NCBI RefSeq assembly: GCF_900109285.1 | Contig: NZ_FNZQ01000001.1 | Location: 463,001-527,000, forward strand | DNA from: Jannaschia helgolandensis | GTDB taxonomy: Bacteria > Pseudomonadota > Alphaproteobacteria > Rhodobacterales > Rhodobacteraceae | Length of the DNA stretch: 64,000 nt | Direction of reading: 5' to 3' | Shown: piece after piece, positions 47,520 through 56,822 of the stretch | Layout of the letters: the number at the start of each line of letters is the position of its first letter | Numbering within the stretch: the stretch's first letter is position 1 | Notes under the pieces: model-generated | Seen by the model: the letters and a program-made list of their open reading frames with translations, nothing else | Databases searched by the model: none | Told to the model about the DNA's origin: nothing | Translations under genes and position numbers: made by a program

Positions 47520-48503
47520 TCAGGTCTTCATGTTCCGGGCGCTGTCCTTGATATCTGAATACTGCCCCGACGGCCGGAACCGCCACAGGTAACCGGGCAG
47601 AATCGCCTCCATCGAGGTGGGTGCGATGCCCAGCGCGTCGAAACCCGGATACTCGCCGGTAACAATGTTATCATTCGCCAGGTTGCGGACCTGATCGCGG
47701 GTCAGGGTGCCATTGTGCAAAAGTCCCCCGGTGATCGTCTGACCCATATCGAGGACCCACGCCATGATCCGCGCGACGAAGAACGGCACGGTCAGCAAAA
47801 GGGCGCGGCGTCTGATCACATGCAGCATGGTTTGCATCAGTTCGCGGAAGGTATCGACGTCCGGGCCGCCCAGTTCGTAGATACCTGCCTGTGCCCTGCC
47901 CTCGACACCAAGCGCAGCGGCGGCGGCAACGTCGTCGACGAAAACCGGCTGAAATTTCGTGTTAGGGCCGACGACGGGCAGGACAGGAGCCAGACGCGCC
48001 ATTCCGGCGAAGCGATTGAAAAAGTTGTCCTCCGGCCCGAATATCAGCGAAGGGCGCAGAATTACGGCGTCGGGCATATGTTGCGTCACACCCGACTCTC
48101 CCTTGGCCTTGGAGCGGGCATAATCGCTGTCGCTGCCCGCGTCGGCCCCGATGGCGCTGACGTGGACCATACGGTCGATACCCTCCGCAGCGGCAAGACG
48201 TGCGATGCGGGTCGCCCCTTCGGCCTGCACCGCATCGAAGCCGTTCTTGCCGGACTCTGACAGGATGCCGACGCAGTTCACCACAGCATCGGCACCCGAC
48301 AACGCTGCGGCAACCGAGGCATCATCGCGGATATTGGCGAAAACCGGCACCACCTGACCGACGGCCCCGTACATGCGCACGAAATGCGCTTCGTTCGGAC
48401 GACGCATGGCGACGCGGACGCGCCAGCCCTGCTTGGCCAGGCGACGGGCGATATAGCGACCGACGAAACCGGAACCGCCGAATATTGTGACGAGCTTCTG
48501 CAT
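47520..48503 (-). CDS. Complex I NDUFA9-subunit-family protein (atypical SDR)
   Basis: A 327-residue NAD(P)-binding protein. The Rossmann motif is VTIFGGSGFVGRYIARRLAK; VVNCVGILSESGKNGFDAVQ and RPSLIFGPEDNFFNRFAGMA are typical of the NDUFA9-like group, which includes accessory factors of respiratory complex I in alphaproteobacteria. The catalytic Tyr-Lys pair (DYARSK) is partly kept. The start at 48503 gives the Rossmann strand at residue 4; the longer frame upstream looks non-coding. Confidence 0.87.
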   Translation of the reverse strand: MQKLVTIFGGSGFVGRYIARRLAKQGWRVRVAMRRPNEAHFVRMYGAVGQVVPVFANIRDDASVAAALSGADAVVNCVGILSESGKNGFDAVQAEGATRIARLAAAEGIDRMVHVSAIGADAGSDSDYARSKAKGESGVTQHMPDAVILRPSLIFGPEDNFFNRFAGMARLAPVLPVVGPNTKFQPVFVDDVAAAAALGVEGRAQAGIYELGGPDVDTFRELMQTMLHVIRRRALLLTVPFFVARIMAWVLDMGQTITGGLLHNGTLTRDQVRNLANDNIVTGEYPGFDALGIAPTSMEAILPGYLWRFRPSGQYSDIKDSARNMKT

Positions 48504-48642
48504 GGGACGCGCCTTTCGTGTTGCCGCATCGGATACCGCCCGGCGCGGGTCCGGGCAAGGGTGGCAATGGTCGCGACCAAATTTCCCGGTGCAGGCGATT
48601 GACACCACCTGAAGCCGGATATACCCACCCCGCACCGTGGAC

Positions 48643-48729
<87 letters not shown>

Positions 48730-48746
48730 CGGTCTACCGAACATGA

Positions 48747-48792
48747 AACGCCCGGCGCGCCTCCTTCCAGGGCCGCCGGGCGTTCGTGTTTT
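48747..48792 (+). terminator. Terminator after tRNA-Leu
   Basis: A perfect ten-pair stem (AACGCCCGGC with GCCGGGCGTT) around an 18-base loop, followed by CGTGTTTT. It stands 18 bases after the tRNA and before the RNase D gene, so that gene probably has its own start signals or depends on read-through. Confidence 0.7.
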
Positions 48793-48826
48793 CAGACTGC
48801 CGGTTTCTGGACGAAGGACGCATGCC

Positions 48827-49441
48827 ATGACGATCACCCTGCACAAGAACGATCTGCCCGATGGGATGCACCTTGGGTCGTCAGTCGCCATCGACTGCGA
48901 AACCATGGGCCTGAATCCGCATCGTGACCGGCTTTGCCTGGTGCAGTTGTCGTCCGGTGACGGAACAGCGCATCTGGTGCAGATTGCCAATGGCCAGACG
49001 GCGGCTCCCAACCTGTCCCGGTTGGTGAACGACCCGGACGTGCTGAAACTGTTTCACTATGGCCGCTTCGACATCGCGGCGATGTACCATGCGTTCGGCG
49101 CGCTGGCGCAGCCGGTCTGGTGCTCCAAGATCGCATCGCGTCTGGTCCGCACCTATACCGACCGGCACGGCTTGAAAGCTCTGCTGCAGGAGCTGTTGCA
49201 GGAGGATATCTCCAAGATGCAGCAGACGTCGGACTGGGGGGCGGAGGATCTGACCGAGGCGCAGATGGCTTATGCCGCGTCAGACGTGCTGTATCTGCAT
49301 CGCCTCAAGGCCGCACTGGACGACCGCCTTGCCCGCGAGGGCCGGACCGAGATCGCGCAGGCCTGTTTCGATTTCCTGCCGACCCGTGCGAAGCTTGACC
49401 TGATCGGTTATCCCGAGACGGATATCTTCGCCCATTCCTAA
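48827..49441 (+). CDS. Ribonuclease D-like 3'-5' exonuclease (exonuclease domain only)
   Basis: A 204-residue DEDDy exonuclease. Exo I is AIDCETMGLNPHRDRLCLVQ (Asp-Glu), Exo II LKLFHYGRFDIAAMYHAF and Exo III MAYAASDVLYLHRLKAALDD (Tyr and Asp). The HRDC domains of classical RNase D are missing, giving about half the E. coli length, as is usual for the short alphaproteobacterial form. Probable role: tRNA 3'-end trimming, in line with the tRNA gene just upstream. AAGGA nine bases before ATG 48827 supports the start. Confidence 0.9.
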   Translation: MTITLHKNDLPDGMHLGSSVAIDCETMGLNPHRDRLCLVQLSSGDGTAHLVQIANGQTAAPNLSRLVNDPDVLKLFHYGRFDIAAMYHAFGALAQPVWCSKIASRLVRTYTDRHGLKALLQELLQEDISKMQQTSDWGAEDLTEAQMAYAASDVLYLHRLKAALDDRLAREGRTEIAQACFDFLPTRAKLDLIGYPETDIFAHS

Positions 49442-49469
49442 TACGGCGCGACAGCACTACATCACATCC

Positions 49470-50081
49470 ATGATCATGCGTGACACCCTGAATCCCGTTC
49501 GCAGCCGGATTATCCGGTTGGCGACGCTTCTCCTGCCGGTATTGGCGTTGATGCTGTTGTCGACGCTTTTCCTGGTGGCGCGCAGGGTGAACCCCGACGA
49601 TGCCATTCCTTTCGCCGACGTGGATGTCTCGATGCGCGCCCGCGAACAGCAACTGACGATGCCACGCTTCACCGGCGTATCTAGCGGCAGCACCGCTTTC
49701 GATCTTTCGGCGCTGCTTGCCCGGCCCGATGTCGCCGATCCCCGCCACATGACCGCCGAAGCCCTGCGCCTGATTCTGCGCGACGATCTGGGCGGTCAGG
49801 CCATCGTGATCTCCAACGAGGGCGATATCGACACCGGAAAGCGTAACCTGATCCTGACAGGCGACGTGCGGATCGAAACCTCGACCGGCTACGCCCTGAT
49901 GACCGATCGATTGGAGGGGTCGCTGGCGGACCTGTCCATCACATCGCCTGGCAAGATCACAGGCACCGGTCCACTGGGCGATCTGCGCGCCGGAAGCATG
50001 GAGATTTCGGAACGTGCGGACGGCACCGCACGGCTGGTGTTCACGAACGGTGTCGACCTGTTATACAGACCTCCAACCTGA
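49470..50081 (+). CDS. lptC: LPS export protein LptC
   Basis: A 203-residue single-span protein of the LPS transport bridge. An N-terminal membrane helix (LATLLLPVLALMLLSTLFLV) precedes the periplasmic beta-jellyroll with DVDVSMRAREQQLTMPRFTG and ALMTDRLEGSLADLSITSPG. It links the LptB2FG extractor to LptA. Identity rests on position before lptA and lptB and on the LptC-type topology, because sequence conservation is low. Confidence 0.87.
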   Translation: MIMRDTLNPVRSRIIRLATLLLPVLALMLLSTLFLVARRVNPDDAIPFADVDVSMRAREQQLTMPRFTGVSSGSTAFDLSALLARPDVADPRHMTAEALRLILRDDLGGQAIVISNEGDIDTGKRNLILTGDVRIETSTGYALMTDRLEGSLADLSITSPGKITGTGPLGDLRAGSMEISERADGTARLVFTNGVDLLYRPPT

Positions 50082-50093
50082 ATTGGATATCTC

Positions 50094-50579
50094 ATGTTCT
50101 TGCGCCTGATCCTTCCGCTCCTTCTTGCGCTGTTCCCCGCTCTGCCCGCCGCCGCGCAATCGGCAGCGATCGGATTCGGGCAGGGCGATTTCGACCGGTC
50201 CGCCCCTGTAGAGGTCACGGCAGACAATCTTGAGGTCGACCAGGCCTCCGGACGCGCCACCCTGACTGGCAATGTCGTAATCGCGCAGGGCGACCTGCGG
50301 CTGTCGGCGAACCTGGTGACGGTCGATTATGCTACCACGAACGGCAACCGCACGATCGAGCGTCTGAACGCCGAGGGCGATGTTCTGATCGTTGCCGGTC
50401 AGGATGCCGCCGAAGGACAGACGGCGGTCTATACCCTTGGCACGTCGGACATTCTGATGACCGGCGATGTCGTTGTGACTCAGGCCGCTGGCACACTGGC
50501 GGGCGATCGCGTGGCGATCAACCTGAACTCGGGCGCAGGCACGGTGACGGGACGCGTGCGAACCACGCTGCAACCGTGA
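50094..50579 (+). CDS. lptA: LPS export protein LptA
   Basis: A 161-residue periplasmic protein. A Sec signal ([20 protein letters not shown]) precedes an OstA-like jellyroll domain with [20 protein letters not shown] and [20 protein letters not shown]. LptA oligomers form the bridge that carries LPS across the periplasm. Its TGA overlaps the GTG start of lptB (GTGA at 50576-50579). Confidence 0.93.
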   Translation: MFLRLILPLLLALFPALPAAAQSAAIGFGQGDFDRSAPVEVTADNLEVDQASGRATLTGNVVIAQGDLRLSANLVTVDYATTNGNRTIERLNAEGDVLIVAGQDAAEGQTAVYTLGTSDILMTGDVVVTQAAGTLAGDRVAINLNSGAGTVTGRVRTTLQP

Positions 50580-51349
50580 CCGGCGATATGACCCAGATCG
50601 AACCGGTGCTGTCCGTGACCCCCGGCGACGGCGGGTTGTCGATCCGAAACCTGCGGAAATCCTATCGCAAGCGCCCGGTGATCCGCGATGTGTCGATGGA
50701 ACTGGCGCGTGGCGAAGTCGTCGCCCTGCTGGGGCCGAACGGGTCGGGCAAGACGACAACTTTCTATTGTATCGCGGGCCTGGTGACGCCGGATGGCGGG
50801 CGCGTCGCACTGGACGGCGCGGATGTGACCTATCTGCCGATGTATCGCCGCGCCCAGGCCGGGATCGGCTATTTGCCGCAGGAAATGTCGATCTTTCGCG
50901 GACTGACGGTCGAACAGAACATCATGGCCATCCTTCAGATCGCCGAACGCAAACCTCACCGTCGTCGCGAACGGCTGGAGGAGTTGCTGGGCGAATTTCA
51001 TATCGAACACCTTCGCCGGGCCTCGGCGATGGCGCTGTCGGGCGGAGAACGCCGCCGGGTCGAAATCGCGCGCTGCCTCGCGGCGAATCCCCGTTATCTG
51101 CTGCTGGACGAGCCGTTCGCGGGTGTCGATCCGATTGCCGTGGGTGACATCCGCGCCCTGGTGGTCGAACTGAAATCGCGCGGTATCGGAGTGCTGATCA
51201 CCGACCATAATGTCCGGGAAACGCTGGAAATCGTCGACCGGGCCTATATTTTGCACGATGGCGGCGTTCTGATGTCCGGCAGCCCGGACGAAGTCGTCCA
51301 AAACGACAATGTGCGTCGCGTCTATCTGGGCGAGGGATTCTCGCGATAA
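50576..51349 (+). CDS. lptB: LPS export ABC transporter ATPase LptB
   Basis: A 257-residue ABC ATPase driving LPS extraction from the inner membrane. Walker A is [14 protein letters not shown], the signature is [16 protein letters not shown], Walker B is [19 protein letters not shown] and the switch is [13 protein letters not shown]. The GTG start at 50576 overlaps the lptA stop; an in-frame ATG follows at codon 5. In many proteobacteria rpoN comes next; here the following gene is hpf. Confidence 0.96.
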   Translation: MTGDMTQIEPVLSVTPGDGGLSIRNLRKSYRKRPVIRDVSMELARGEVVALLGPNGSGKTTTFYCIAGLVTPDGGRVALDGADVTYLPMYRRAQAGIGYLPQEMSIFRGLTVEQNIMAILQIAERKPHRRRERLEELLGEFHIEHLRRASAMALSGGERRRVEIARCLAANPRYLLLDEPFAGVDPIAVGDIRALVVELKSRGIGVLITDHNVRETLEIVDRAYILHDGGVLMSGSPDEVVQNDNVRRVYLGEGFSR

Positions 51350-51558
51350 GATGCTATTGGGTCGATTGCCATGCGTTTCAAGATTGACAGACCCCCGATT
51401 AAAAGCGCCCAATCGACGAATGGAGCCCCTCTCGCTGCACCTGTTCCCCTGGCGGAAACGCCTGTGCAGACCCCGGTCGCAGATTGCGGCACGGCAGCGG
51501 ACCCGTCAGGACAAGATCGACGGGACGAGTGGCTTCGGTACTCAATACAGGAGCTATC

Positions 51559-52128
51559 ATGCGCTATCAGATCACCGGAAAGCAGATCGACATTGGCGAA
51601 GCTTTGCAGACTCACGTGCAGACCGAACTCGGCTCGGTGATCGACAAGTATGCGCAGCGACCGACCGATGCCATAGTGGTGTTCTCCAAGTCCGCGCACG
51701 AATTCATATGCGAATCGACTGTCCATCTGTCGACTGGCCTGACCGCGCAGGCCAAGGCCAAGGCAACCGAAATCTATGCCGCCTTCGACGCCTGCGGCGA
51801 GAAGATGGACAAACAGTTGCGCCGTTATAAACGGCGTCTCAAGAACCACCATCAGGACCGGTCCCGTCCGGTTGAACTTTCGGGAGCGTCCTCCTATATC
51901 CTCGCCGCCGAAGGGTCCGAGGATGAGCCCGACTCGCTGGCCCCCGTGATCGTGGCCGAAATGCAGACAAAAATCCCGTCTCTCTCGGTTGGAGAGGCGG
52001 TCATGCAGATGGAATTGACCGGCGCGCCCGTGCTGGTTTTCAAGAATGAAAAGGGCGGTAGCGTAAACGTGGTCTATAAACGTGAAGACGGAAACGTCGG
52101 CTGGATAGACCCCGCAACCAGCACCTGA
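51559..52128 (+). CDS. hpf: Ribosome hibernation promoting factor (long form)
   Basis: A 189-residue protein. The N-terminal S30AE domain begins YQITGKQIDIGEALQTHVQT and includes AKATEIYAAFDACGEKMDKQ followed by LRRYKRRLKNHH. After a linker, the C-terminal dimerisation domain has SLSVGEAVMQMELTGAPVLV and NEKGGSVNVVYKREDGNVGW. Long HPF joins ribosomes into 100S dimers in stationary phase. CAGGAG precedes the ATG. The 209 bases before it contain an inverted repeat (GTCGATTG at about 51360 and CAATCGAC at about 51411). Confidence 0.95.
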   Translation: MRYQITGKQIDIGEALQTHVQTELGSVIDKYAQRPTDAIVVFSKSAHEFICESTVHLSTGLTAQAKAKATEIYAAFDACGEKMDKQLRRYKRRLKNHHQDRSRPVELSGASSYILAAEGSEDEPDSLAPVIVAEMQTKIPSLSVGEAVMQMELTGAPVLVFKNEKGGSVNVVYKREDGNVGWIDPATST

Positions 52129-52160
52129 ATTGGTCCGAAGTGGCCGAACGAGGATGAGCA

Positions 52161-52628
52161 ATGCAGTTAAGCGAAATCCTGGCCCCTGGGGCTGTTAAGG
52201 TATTGCCGAAAGCGTCCAGCAAAAAGCGGCTGTTCTGCGATCTGGCAGAGATTGTGCAGGATTTGCACGGGGTGGACTACAACTCCGCCTTCAGCGCCCT
52301 TCAGGAACGCGAGGCGCTCGGCACAACGGGTGTGGGCGGCGGTGTCGCCCTGCCCCACGCACGGCTGGAAGGGCTCGATCAGGTCCACGGCGTTTTCGTG
52401 CGGCTGGAAACTCCGCTCGATTTCGACGCAACGGATCGTAAGCCGGTCGATCTGATCTTTTCGCTGTTCGCGCCCGAAGGGGCAGGTGTCGCGCACCTCA
52501 AGGCTCTGGCACTGGTATCCCGGACCCTCCGGGAGGCGTCGGTCTGTGCCAAGCTGCGGGCGAATGGCGATCCCGCGATTCTCTATACCGTTCTGACGGA
52601 AGCGCAGGCGTCGGTCGCCGCCGCCTAG
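52161..52628 (+). CDS. ptsN: Nitrogen-regulatory PTS EIIA protein
   Basis: A 155-residue EIIA-Ntr. The phosphorylated histidine is His66 in GVGGGVALPHARLEG, and EREALGTTGVGG is the approach to the active site. The protein takes phosphate from PTS-Ntr and regulates potassium and nitrogen responses. It follows hpf by about 30 bases. Its TAG stop shares the sequence CTAG with the stop of the convergent sulfotransferase gene. Confidence 0.95.
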   Translation: MQLSEILAPGAVKVLPKASSKKRLFCDLAEIVQDLHGVDYNSAFSALQEREALGTTGVGGGVALPHARLEGLDQVHGVFVRLETPLDFDATDRKPVDLIFSLFAPEGAGVAHLKALALVSRTLREASVCAKLRANGDPAILYTVLTEAQASVAAA

Positions 52629-54001
52629 GCATTCTTCCAGCGCTTGAAACCGAATGCGAGGAAATCGCGACGATAAGCATCGACGCAGGCATCCTCGATC
52701 TCTTCTGTTGAAATGTCTGTCAGCAGATCCCGGTCCGGCAGGGCAAAAACCGGCGAAGGCTTCTCGGCAAGTTCGGCCAGACGGTCCAGCTCCCTCTGCG
52801 CCTCGCCTTCGCGGATGATACGTTGTGCCAGAACGGTTTGCGCCTGACCGGCCAGCAGCGCCGATTGACTGGCCCATTCCCGGGCGACCGGAAGCGAGGA
52901 CTGGCCGTTTAGATTGGCCTTCAAAAACTTCAGAAACCCCAGAAACGCATCTGACCCGGACCCGTCCAGATCAACCGCATGCTGATTGGTCAATATCCGG
53001 CGCAGATTGTTCGCCTGCGGTCCCTTGGCGCTTAACAGGGTGCGAAACGCATCATGGGCACGGGCGAGCGGATGCCGGACCACTGCGAAGCTGACGAAAT
53101 TCTTGGTCTTGCGCATCCATGGGCGCAATTGCTTCTGCGTCATCCCCTCGGTCGGGGCCACACCATCCAGCGCCGTCAGCCAGTCCCGGACCGCATCGTC
53201 CGGTCCCCCGGGCAGAGGCAGGGCCAGCAACGGACTGTCCGCCGCCGCCATGAGCGTCGGAATGGCAGGGCCCCGCACAGGTTCGGCATTGACGGATCGC
53301 GACAGCAGGAACGGGTCCAGCGTCGCCAGATGCGCGCGCATCTGATCGGGATTCTCCAGCTTGTCCTCGACTTCACCCGGATTCTGTCGCTTCAGCTTGC
53401 CCGGCACCTCGGTCAGTCGATCACCCGACCCCAGAAACGCGGCCAATCCGTTCAGAACGTCGAGATCGCCGATATCGTCATAACCAATCCAGAACGCTCC
53501 CTGCCCCGATAGCTGCAAGTGTCGCTGGATCCGATCGCGGAACTGGCGCTGGCGTACGATCAAGGCATCGAAATCCGACCCGACGAATGTCGCCTTGGCG
53601 GACTTTGCCATCTTCGGGTTGGTCAGACGCCATTGGCCTGTTTGTGACGCAATCGCCAGCGAGACATAGCTGTCCAGAGGATTACGCGTCAGCACGACCT
53701 TGCCGATTCTCGGATCGTCAAGCAGACGATCAAGGACACGGGGGTCGTGATCGTGGAAAAACCGCAAGCCGGTCAGGCCCGGCTGGTCGACAATCCTGTC
53801 GAGCAGGGGCAGCGGGTCGCGTTCGCGGGCGGCAATGTCGATCCCGAAAAGCTCGCGTCCGTTGTGTGTTCCGATGAACGATGGATTGAAGACCTCCCCG
53901 TGGCTCGTCACATCGGACAAGGTGTTCAGCGATTCTTCCAGGTGATTTGACCCTGTCCGCATCTCGGCAAACATGACGAATGCATCGAACCTAGCGGACA
54001 T
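52625..54001 (-). CDS. Sulfotransferase-like protein
   Basis: A 458-residue protein. The N-terminus FDAFVMFAEMRTGSNHLEES is the PAPS 5'-phosphosulfate-binding loop type of Stf0/nodulation sulfotransferases, and KVVLTRNPLDSYVSLAIASQ is the 3'-phosphate-binding (RNPxDxxVS) motif. A second half (VSFAVVRHPLARAHDAFRTL) repeats a sulfotransferase-like RHPLAR motif, suggesting two related domains. It probably adds sulfate to a surface polysaccharide. In the same strand run upstream lies cysQ, which removes the PAP by-product. The start at 54001 overlaps the previous gene by 11 bases. Confidence 0.75.
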   Translation of the reverse strand: MSARFDAFVMFAEMRTGSNHLEESLNTLSDVTSHGEVFNPSFIGTHNGRELFGIDIAARERDPLPLLDRIVDQPGLTGLRFFHDHDPRVLDRLLDDPRIGKVVLTRNPLDSYVSLAIASQTGQWRLTNPKMAKSAKATFVGSDFDALIVRQRQFRDRIQRHLQLSGQGAFWIGYDDIGDLDVLNGLAAFLGSGDRLTEVPGKLKRQNPGEVEDKLENPDQMRAHLATLDPFLLSRSVNAEPVRGPAIPTLMAAADSPLLALPLPGGPDDAVRDWLTALDGVAPTEGMTQKQLRPWMRKTKNFVSFAVVRHPLARAHDAFRTLLSAKGPQANNLRRILTNQHAVDLDGSGSDAFLGFLKFLKANLNGQSSLPVAREWASQSALLAGQAQTVLAQRIIREGEAQRELDRLAELAEKPSPVFALPDRDLLTDISTEEIEDACVDAYRRDFLAFGFKRWKNA

Positions 54002-55685
54002 TTTGCGATCTTTCCTGCGCGGCACGATTGATCCGGGTCGGCATGGACCCGAAGTCGCCCACAACCTGCGGTTTTATGCCCCCGTTCCGAAGTTGTAACA
54101 GGAAGTCAGGCAGACCGGAGATGTCGCGCATCTGGGGCAGATCGGTCAGGCGGCGGGGGCCGGGGCCGGTGATTTCATCAAGAATATTCTGCAGCTTTTC
54201 GATTGGCTGTTCCACGAATTCAGCCAGAGTCCAAAGATGCACGCGCGCTGCTACGCCTGTCGCCCTCAGGGTCCGCAGAAACATTATTTCAGCTCGCTGC
54301 AATCGTGCGGCCTCGGCCTTGATTTCATCGAAGTCCATGTTCGATGTATGCAGCGGAACCACCCAGGCTCCCGAGATGATGGCCAGCGTCGCATTCGGAT
54401 CGCGAGCCAGAAACGATCCGATCTGGGGCGTGTCGCCCGGACCATAGAAGAATGACTGCCGCTCACCGCGCGTGGACCACAGAAGGTTCGTCAAAAACTG
54501 TTCGGGCCTATAGTCGCGCAAGGCGGGACTGTCAGACAGGCAACCGTTCATAACGGTTTCTCCGCCGGCAAATTCAACCTGGTCCGGATGATACAGGTGG
54601 CCGTGGACACGCCCCCCCAACCGACGGGCGAGCCAGGGTTCGAACTGATGGAAAACCTGTTCGAACCCCGAGAATACATTGTAGCGAGCACAGCTCAGGC
54701 CGTTCTCGAAACCCGGTGCGGGAAAGCGCGCCTGACTGTACAGGCCCGGACGACCACGGCCCCGCCGTTCGTTTGCCTTGGAGAATACCCGATCAATCTT
54801 TCCGGGATTCGGATCCGCATGGCGTTTGATCGGCCGCTCATCGTCGAGGAAAGTGGAATACAACCGTTCCGCATGGGGCCAGATCTTGCGTGCCACAAAA
54901 CAGTCCGACCGTTCCAGCAACGGCTGATGATCGTCGTAGAAGACATGTGGTTTCCCCTGGACGTCGAATTTCGACAACGTCAGCGAATGGCTTTCGATAT
55001 CAGCGGAATATCGCCGCGAGAGAGACTGAAAATAGCTTTCATCAGGAATCCAGACCTTGGAGAAATAGCTATCGACAGCGGGTCGGTCCGGGGCATTGAG
55101 AATCGACTCCAGCGTGCGACGGGTCAGACACCACCACTGGCTGCCCAAATGCGGCGAGATGCCGTCGGGGATGCGCCGCCGCAACCCGAACCGCCGCTGA
55201 AGCCGGACGTAGGTGTCGAAGGCACGCCGGTTCTTTCGCCACGAAAATGGAAAGCGCAGGGTGAACCGCTCCGTCTCCAGCCCATCGACTGTCCATGTAA
55301 CCTGATGCGTCGTCACCGATTCGATGAAATCGGTTTCAGGGTGGGTCGCCAGATAATCCTTCAGTTGTGCCACAGGCCGCAGTGGCAGACAGGACCCTGA
55401 AGCCAGAAAGACGTGCCGCACATCCGGGAAGTTATCGAGCAGGCGCTCGGCCGCGAATTGGGTGGCCCGCACCAAAGACCATGTGCCCCATTCCACCCGC
55501 GTCCGCCGGGAAAACCGGACCAGCGGTTCGCCCTGGAACCGATCACGGAAATCCTTGAACGTGCGCGGTTTGACCTTGCCGTCGACATGGATGATGACCG
55601 GGCAATCGTTCGCCGCGAAATAGCGCGCGACCTGTTCGGCACGATCGAACGCGGTGTGCACCAGGAGAACGAACCCCAGAGTCAC
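53991..55685 (-). CDS. GT14-like (core-2/I-branching) glycosyltransferase with C-terminal extension
   Basis: A 564-residue protein. The N-terminal 270 residues fit GT14 branching N-acetylglucosaminyl/xylosyl transferases: LGFVLLVHTAFDRAEQVARY, HVFLASGSCLPLRPVAQLKD, HLGSQWWCLTRRTLESIL and WIPDESYFQSLSRR. The remaining 290 residues are a separate domain of unknown function, seen in Rhodobacteraceae homologues. The GTG start at 55685 overlaps the stop of the upstream glycosyltransferase (GTGA). Probable role: building or branching a surface polysaccharide. Confidence 0.78.
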   Translation of the reverse strand: MTLGFVLLVHTAFDRAEQVARYFAANDCPVIIHVDGKVKPRTFKDFRDRFQGEPLVRFSRRTRVEWGTWSLVRATQFAAERLLDNFPDVRHVFLASGSCLPLRPVAQLKDYLATHPETDFIESVTTHQVTWTVDGLETERFTLRFPFSWRKNRRAFDTYVRLQRRFGLRRRIPDGISPHLGSQWWCLTRRTLESILNAPDRPAVDSYFSKVWIPDESYFQSLSRRYSADIESHSLTLSKFDVQGKPHVFYDDHQPLLERSDCFVARKIWPHAERLYSTFLDDERPIKRHADPNPGKIDRVFSKANERRGRGRPGLYSQARFPAPGFENGLSCARYNVFSGFEQVFHQFEPWLARRLGGRVHGHLYHPDQVEFAGGETVMNGCLSDSPALRDYRPEQFLTNLLWSTRGERQSFFYGPGDTPQIGSFLARDPNATLAIISGAWVVPLHTSNMDFDEIKAEAARLQRAEIMFLRTLRATGVAARVHLWTLAEFVEQPIEKLQNILDEITGPGPRRLTDLPQMRDISGLPDFLLQLRNGGIKPQVVGDFGSMPTRINRAAQERSQNVR

Positions 55686-56692
55686 GCCCAGTTTCCCTTG
55701 GAAATCAGCCCGAGAATTTCGAGCTGGCGCCAATTTACATAGCGTTCGGACCACTTGCACCAGAGGTCCGCCGATACATCCAGGCCATCGGAATAGGCCC
55801 TGTATTCGTCGCCACGGCGATAATGTTCCGACCGTTTGGCTTCCTCGGCGGCGCGCTCGACGAACAGGCTTATGAACTTGGCATGCAGCAACACACCCGT
55901 CGTCTTTTCGCCGCCACTCGCATCGTATGTCAGGTTCAAGCCGCGCGGCAAAAGTGCGTGGGTGGAGCTGACATAGACGAAATCCTTGTGCCATTTAACC
56001 AGCGGCACCTTGTTGAGCGCCGGGGCCGTTTTCGGTGTCGTGGCAAAGAAGGCGCGCGCGCGGACGCCGCCCTGAATCCAGAGGTTCTCATAAGTCGAAT
56101 TACGCTCGAACATGTAGTTGCCGCTGTCGAACCAGGTGGCGATTTCGAAGGGATTTTGTCCCTCGGAATACGTCTGTCCGCCAATCGGCCCCTTGGGATA
56201 CATATCCAGCAGCATAGCCCCGAAACTGCGTATCGAGCTGGCATCGAGCCAATCGGTCAACGCGCGCAGGGGGCGGGTGTCGCAGAACGGGTAAACCAGA
56301 AATTCATCCACATCGACCGTCAGCGACCAATGGCGATGCGCATATTGCCGTTGCAGCCAGTTCAGCCAGTCGACCCCGAACGCGGACTTTGCATAACTAT
56401 GGGATGTCGACCAGACCGAGACATCCGTCTGTTCGGTCAGAAATTCGCGCGTCCCGTCGTCGCTTCCGTTGTCGACGAACAGAAAGTGGTCGACACCCAG
56501 TTTGCGATAATACTCCAGAAAATACGCCAGCCGCAGACGTTCGTTGCGAACTGTCGTGAACGACAGAATCGCACCAGGCCGGATGACGTGTGTCCGGTCG
56601 CTGACGACCGAAAGCTGACGTCGGCGGCGAAGCGCGCGCACCCGCCAGTACCGGCGGCGCAATCGCATTCTGTAGGACGAAATCAGTCCCAT
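55682..56692 (-). CDS. Glycosyltransferase family 2 (Glyco_tranf_2_4 type)
   Basis: A 336-residue GT-A enzyme. A basic N-terminus precedes ILSFTTVRNERLRLAYFLEY and HFLFVDNGSDDGTREFL; the DxD-type motif is LTVDVDEFLVYPF. It is clearly paralogous to the next gene upstream (56823-57845): both share the order of motifs, MLLDMYP/MMLDMYP, WIQGGVRARAFF/WVQGGPRARAFF and a VSSTH block. It is coupled to the GT14-like gene. The sugar is unknown. Confidence 0.85.
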   Translation of the reverse strand: MGLISSYRMRLRRRYWRVRALRRRRQLSVVSDRTHVIRPGAILSFTTVRNERLRLAYFLEYYRKLGVDHFLFVDNGSDDGTREFLTEQTDVSVWSTSHSYAKSAFGVDWLNWLQRQYAHRHWSLTVDVDEFLVYPFCDTRPLRALTDWLDASSIRSFGAMLLDMYPKGPIGGQTYSEGQNPFEIATWFDSGNYMFERNSTYENLWIQGGVRARAFFATTPKTAPALNKVPLVKWHKDFVYVSSTHALLPRGLNLTYDASGGEKTTGVLLHAKFISLFVERAAEEAKRSEHYRRGDEYRAYSDGLDVSADLWCKWSERYVNWRQLEILGLISKGNWA

Positions 56693-56822
56693 CGCGTTGC
56701 CAGACCCCGCCGTAACACATCATTATTCCCCAATTGGACTTTGACCATTGTTTCCATTGATAAATCAATCTGGGCACCTGCCGAAGATTGTCGCATGATT
56801 CTATTTCGCAACTGTTTACGCA

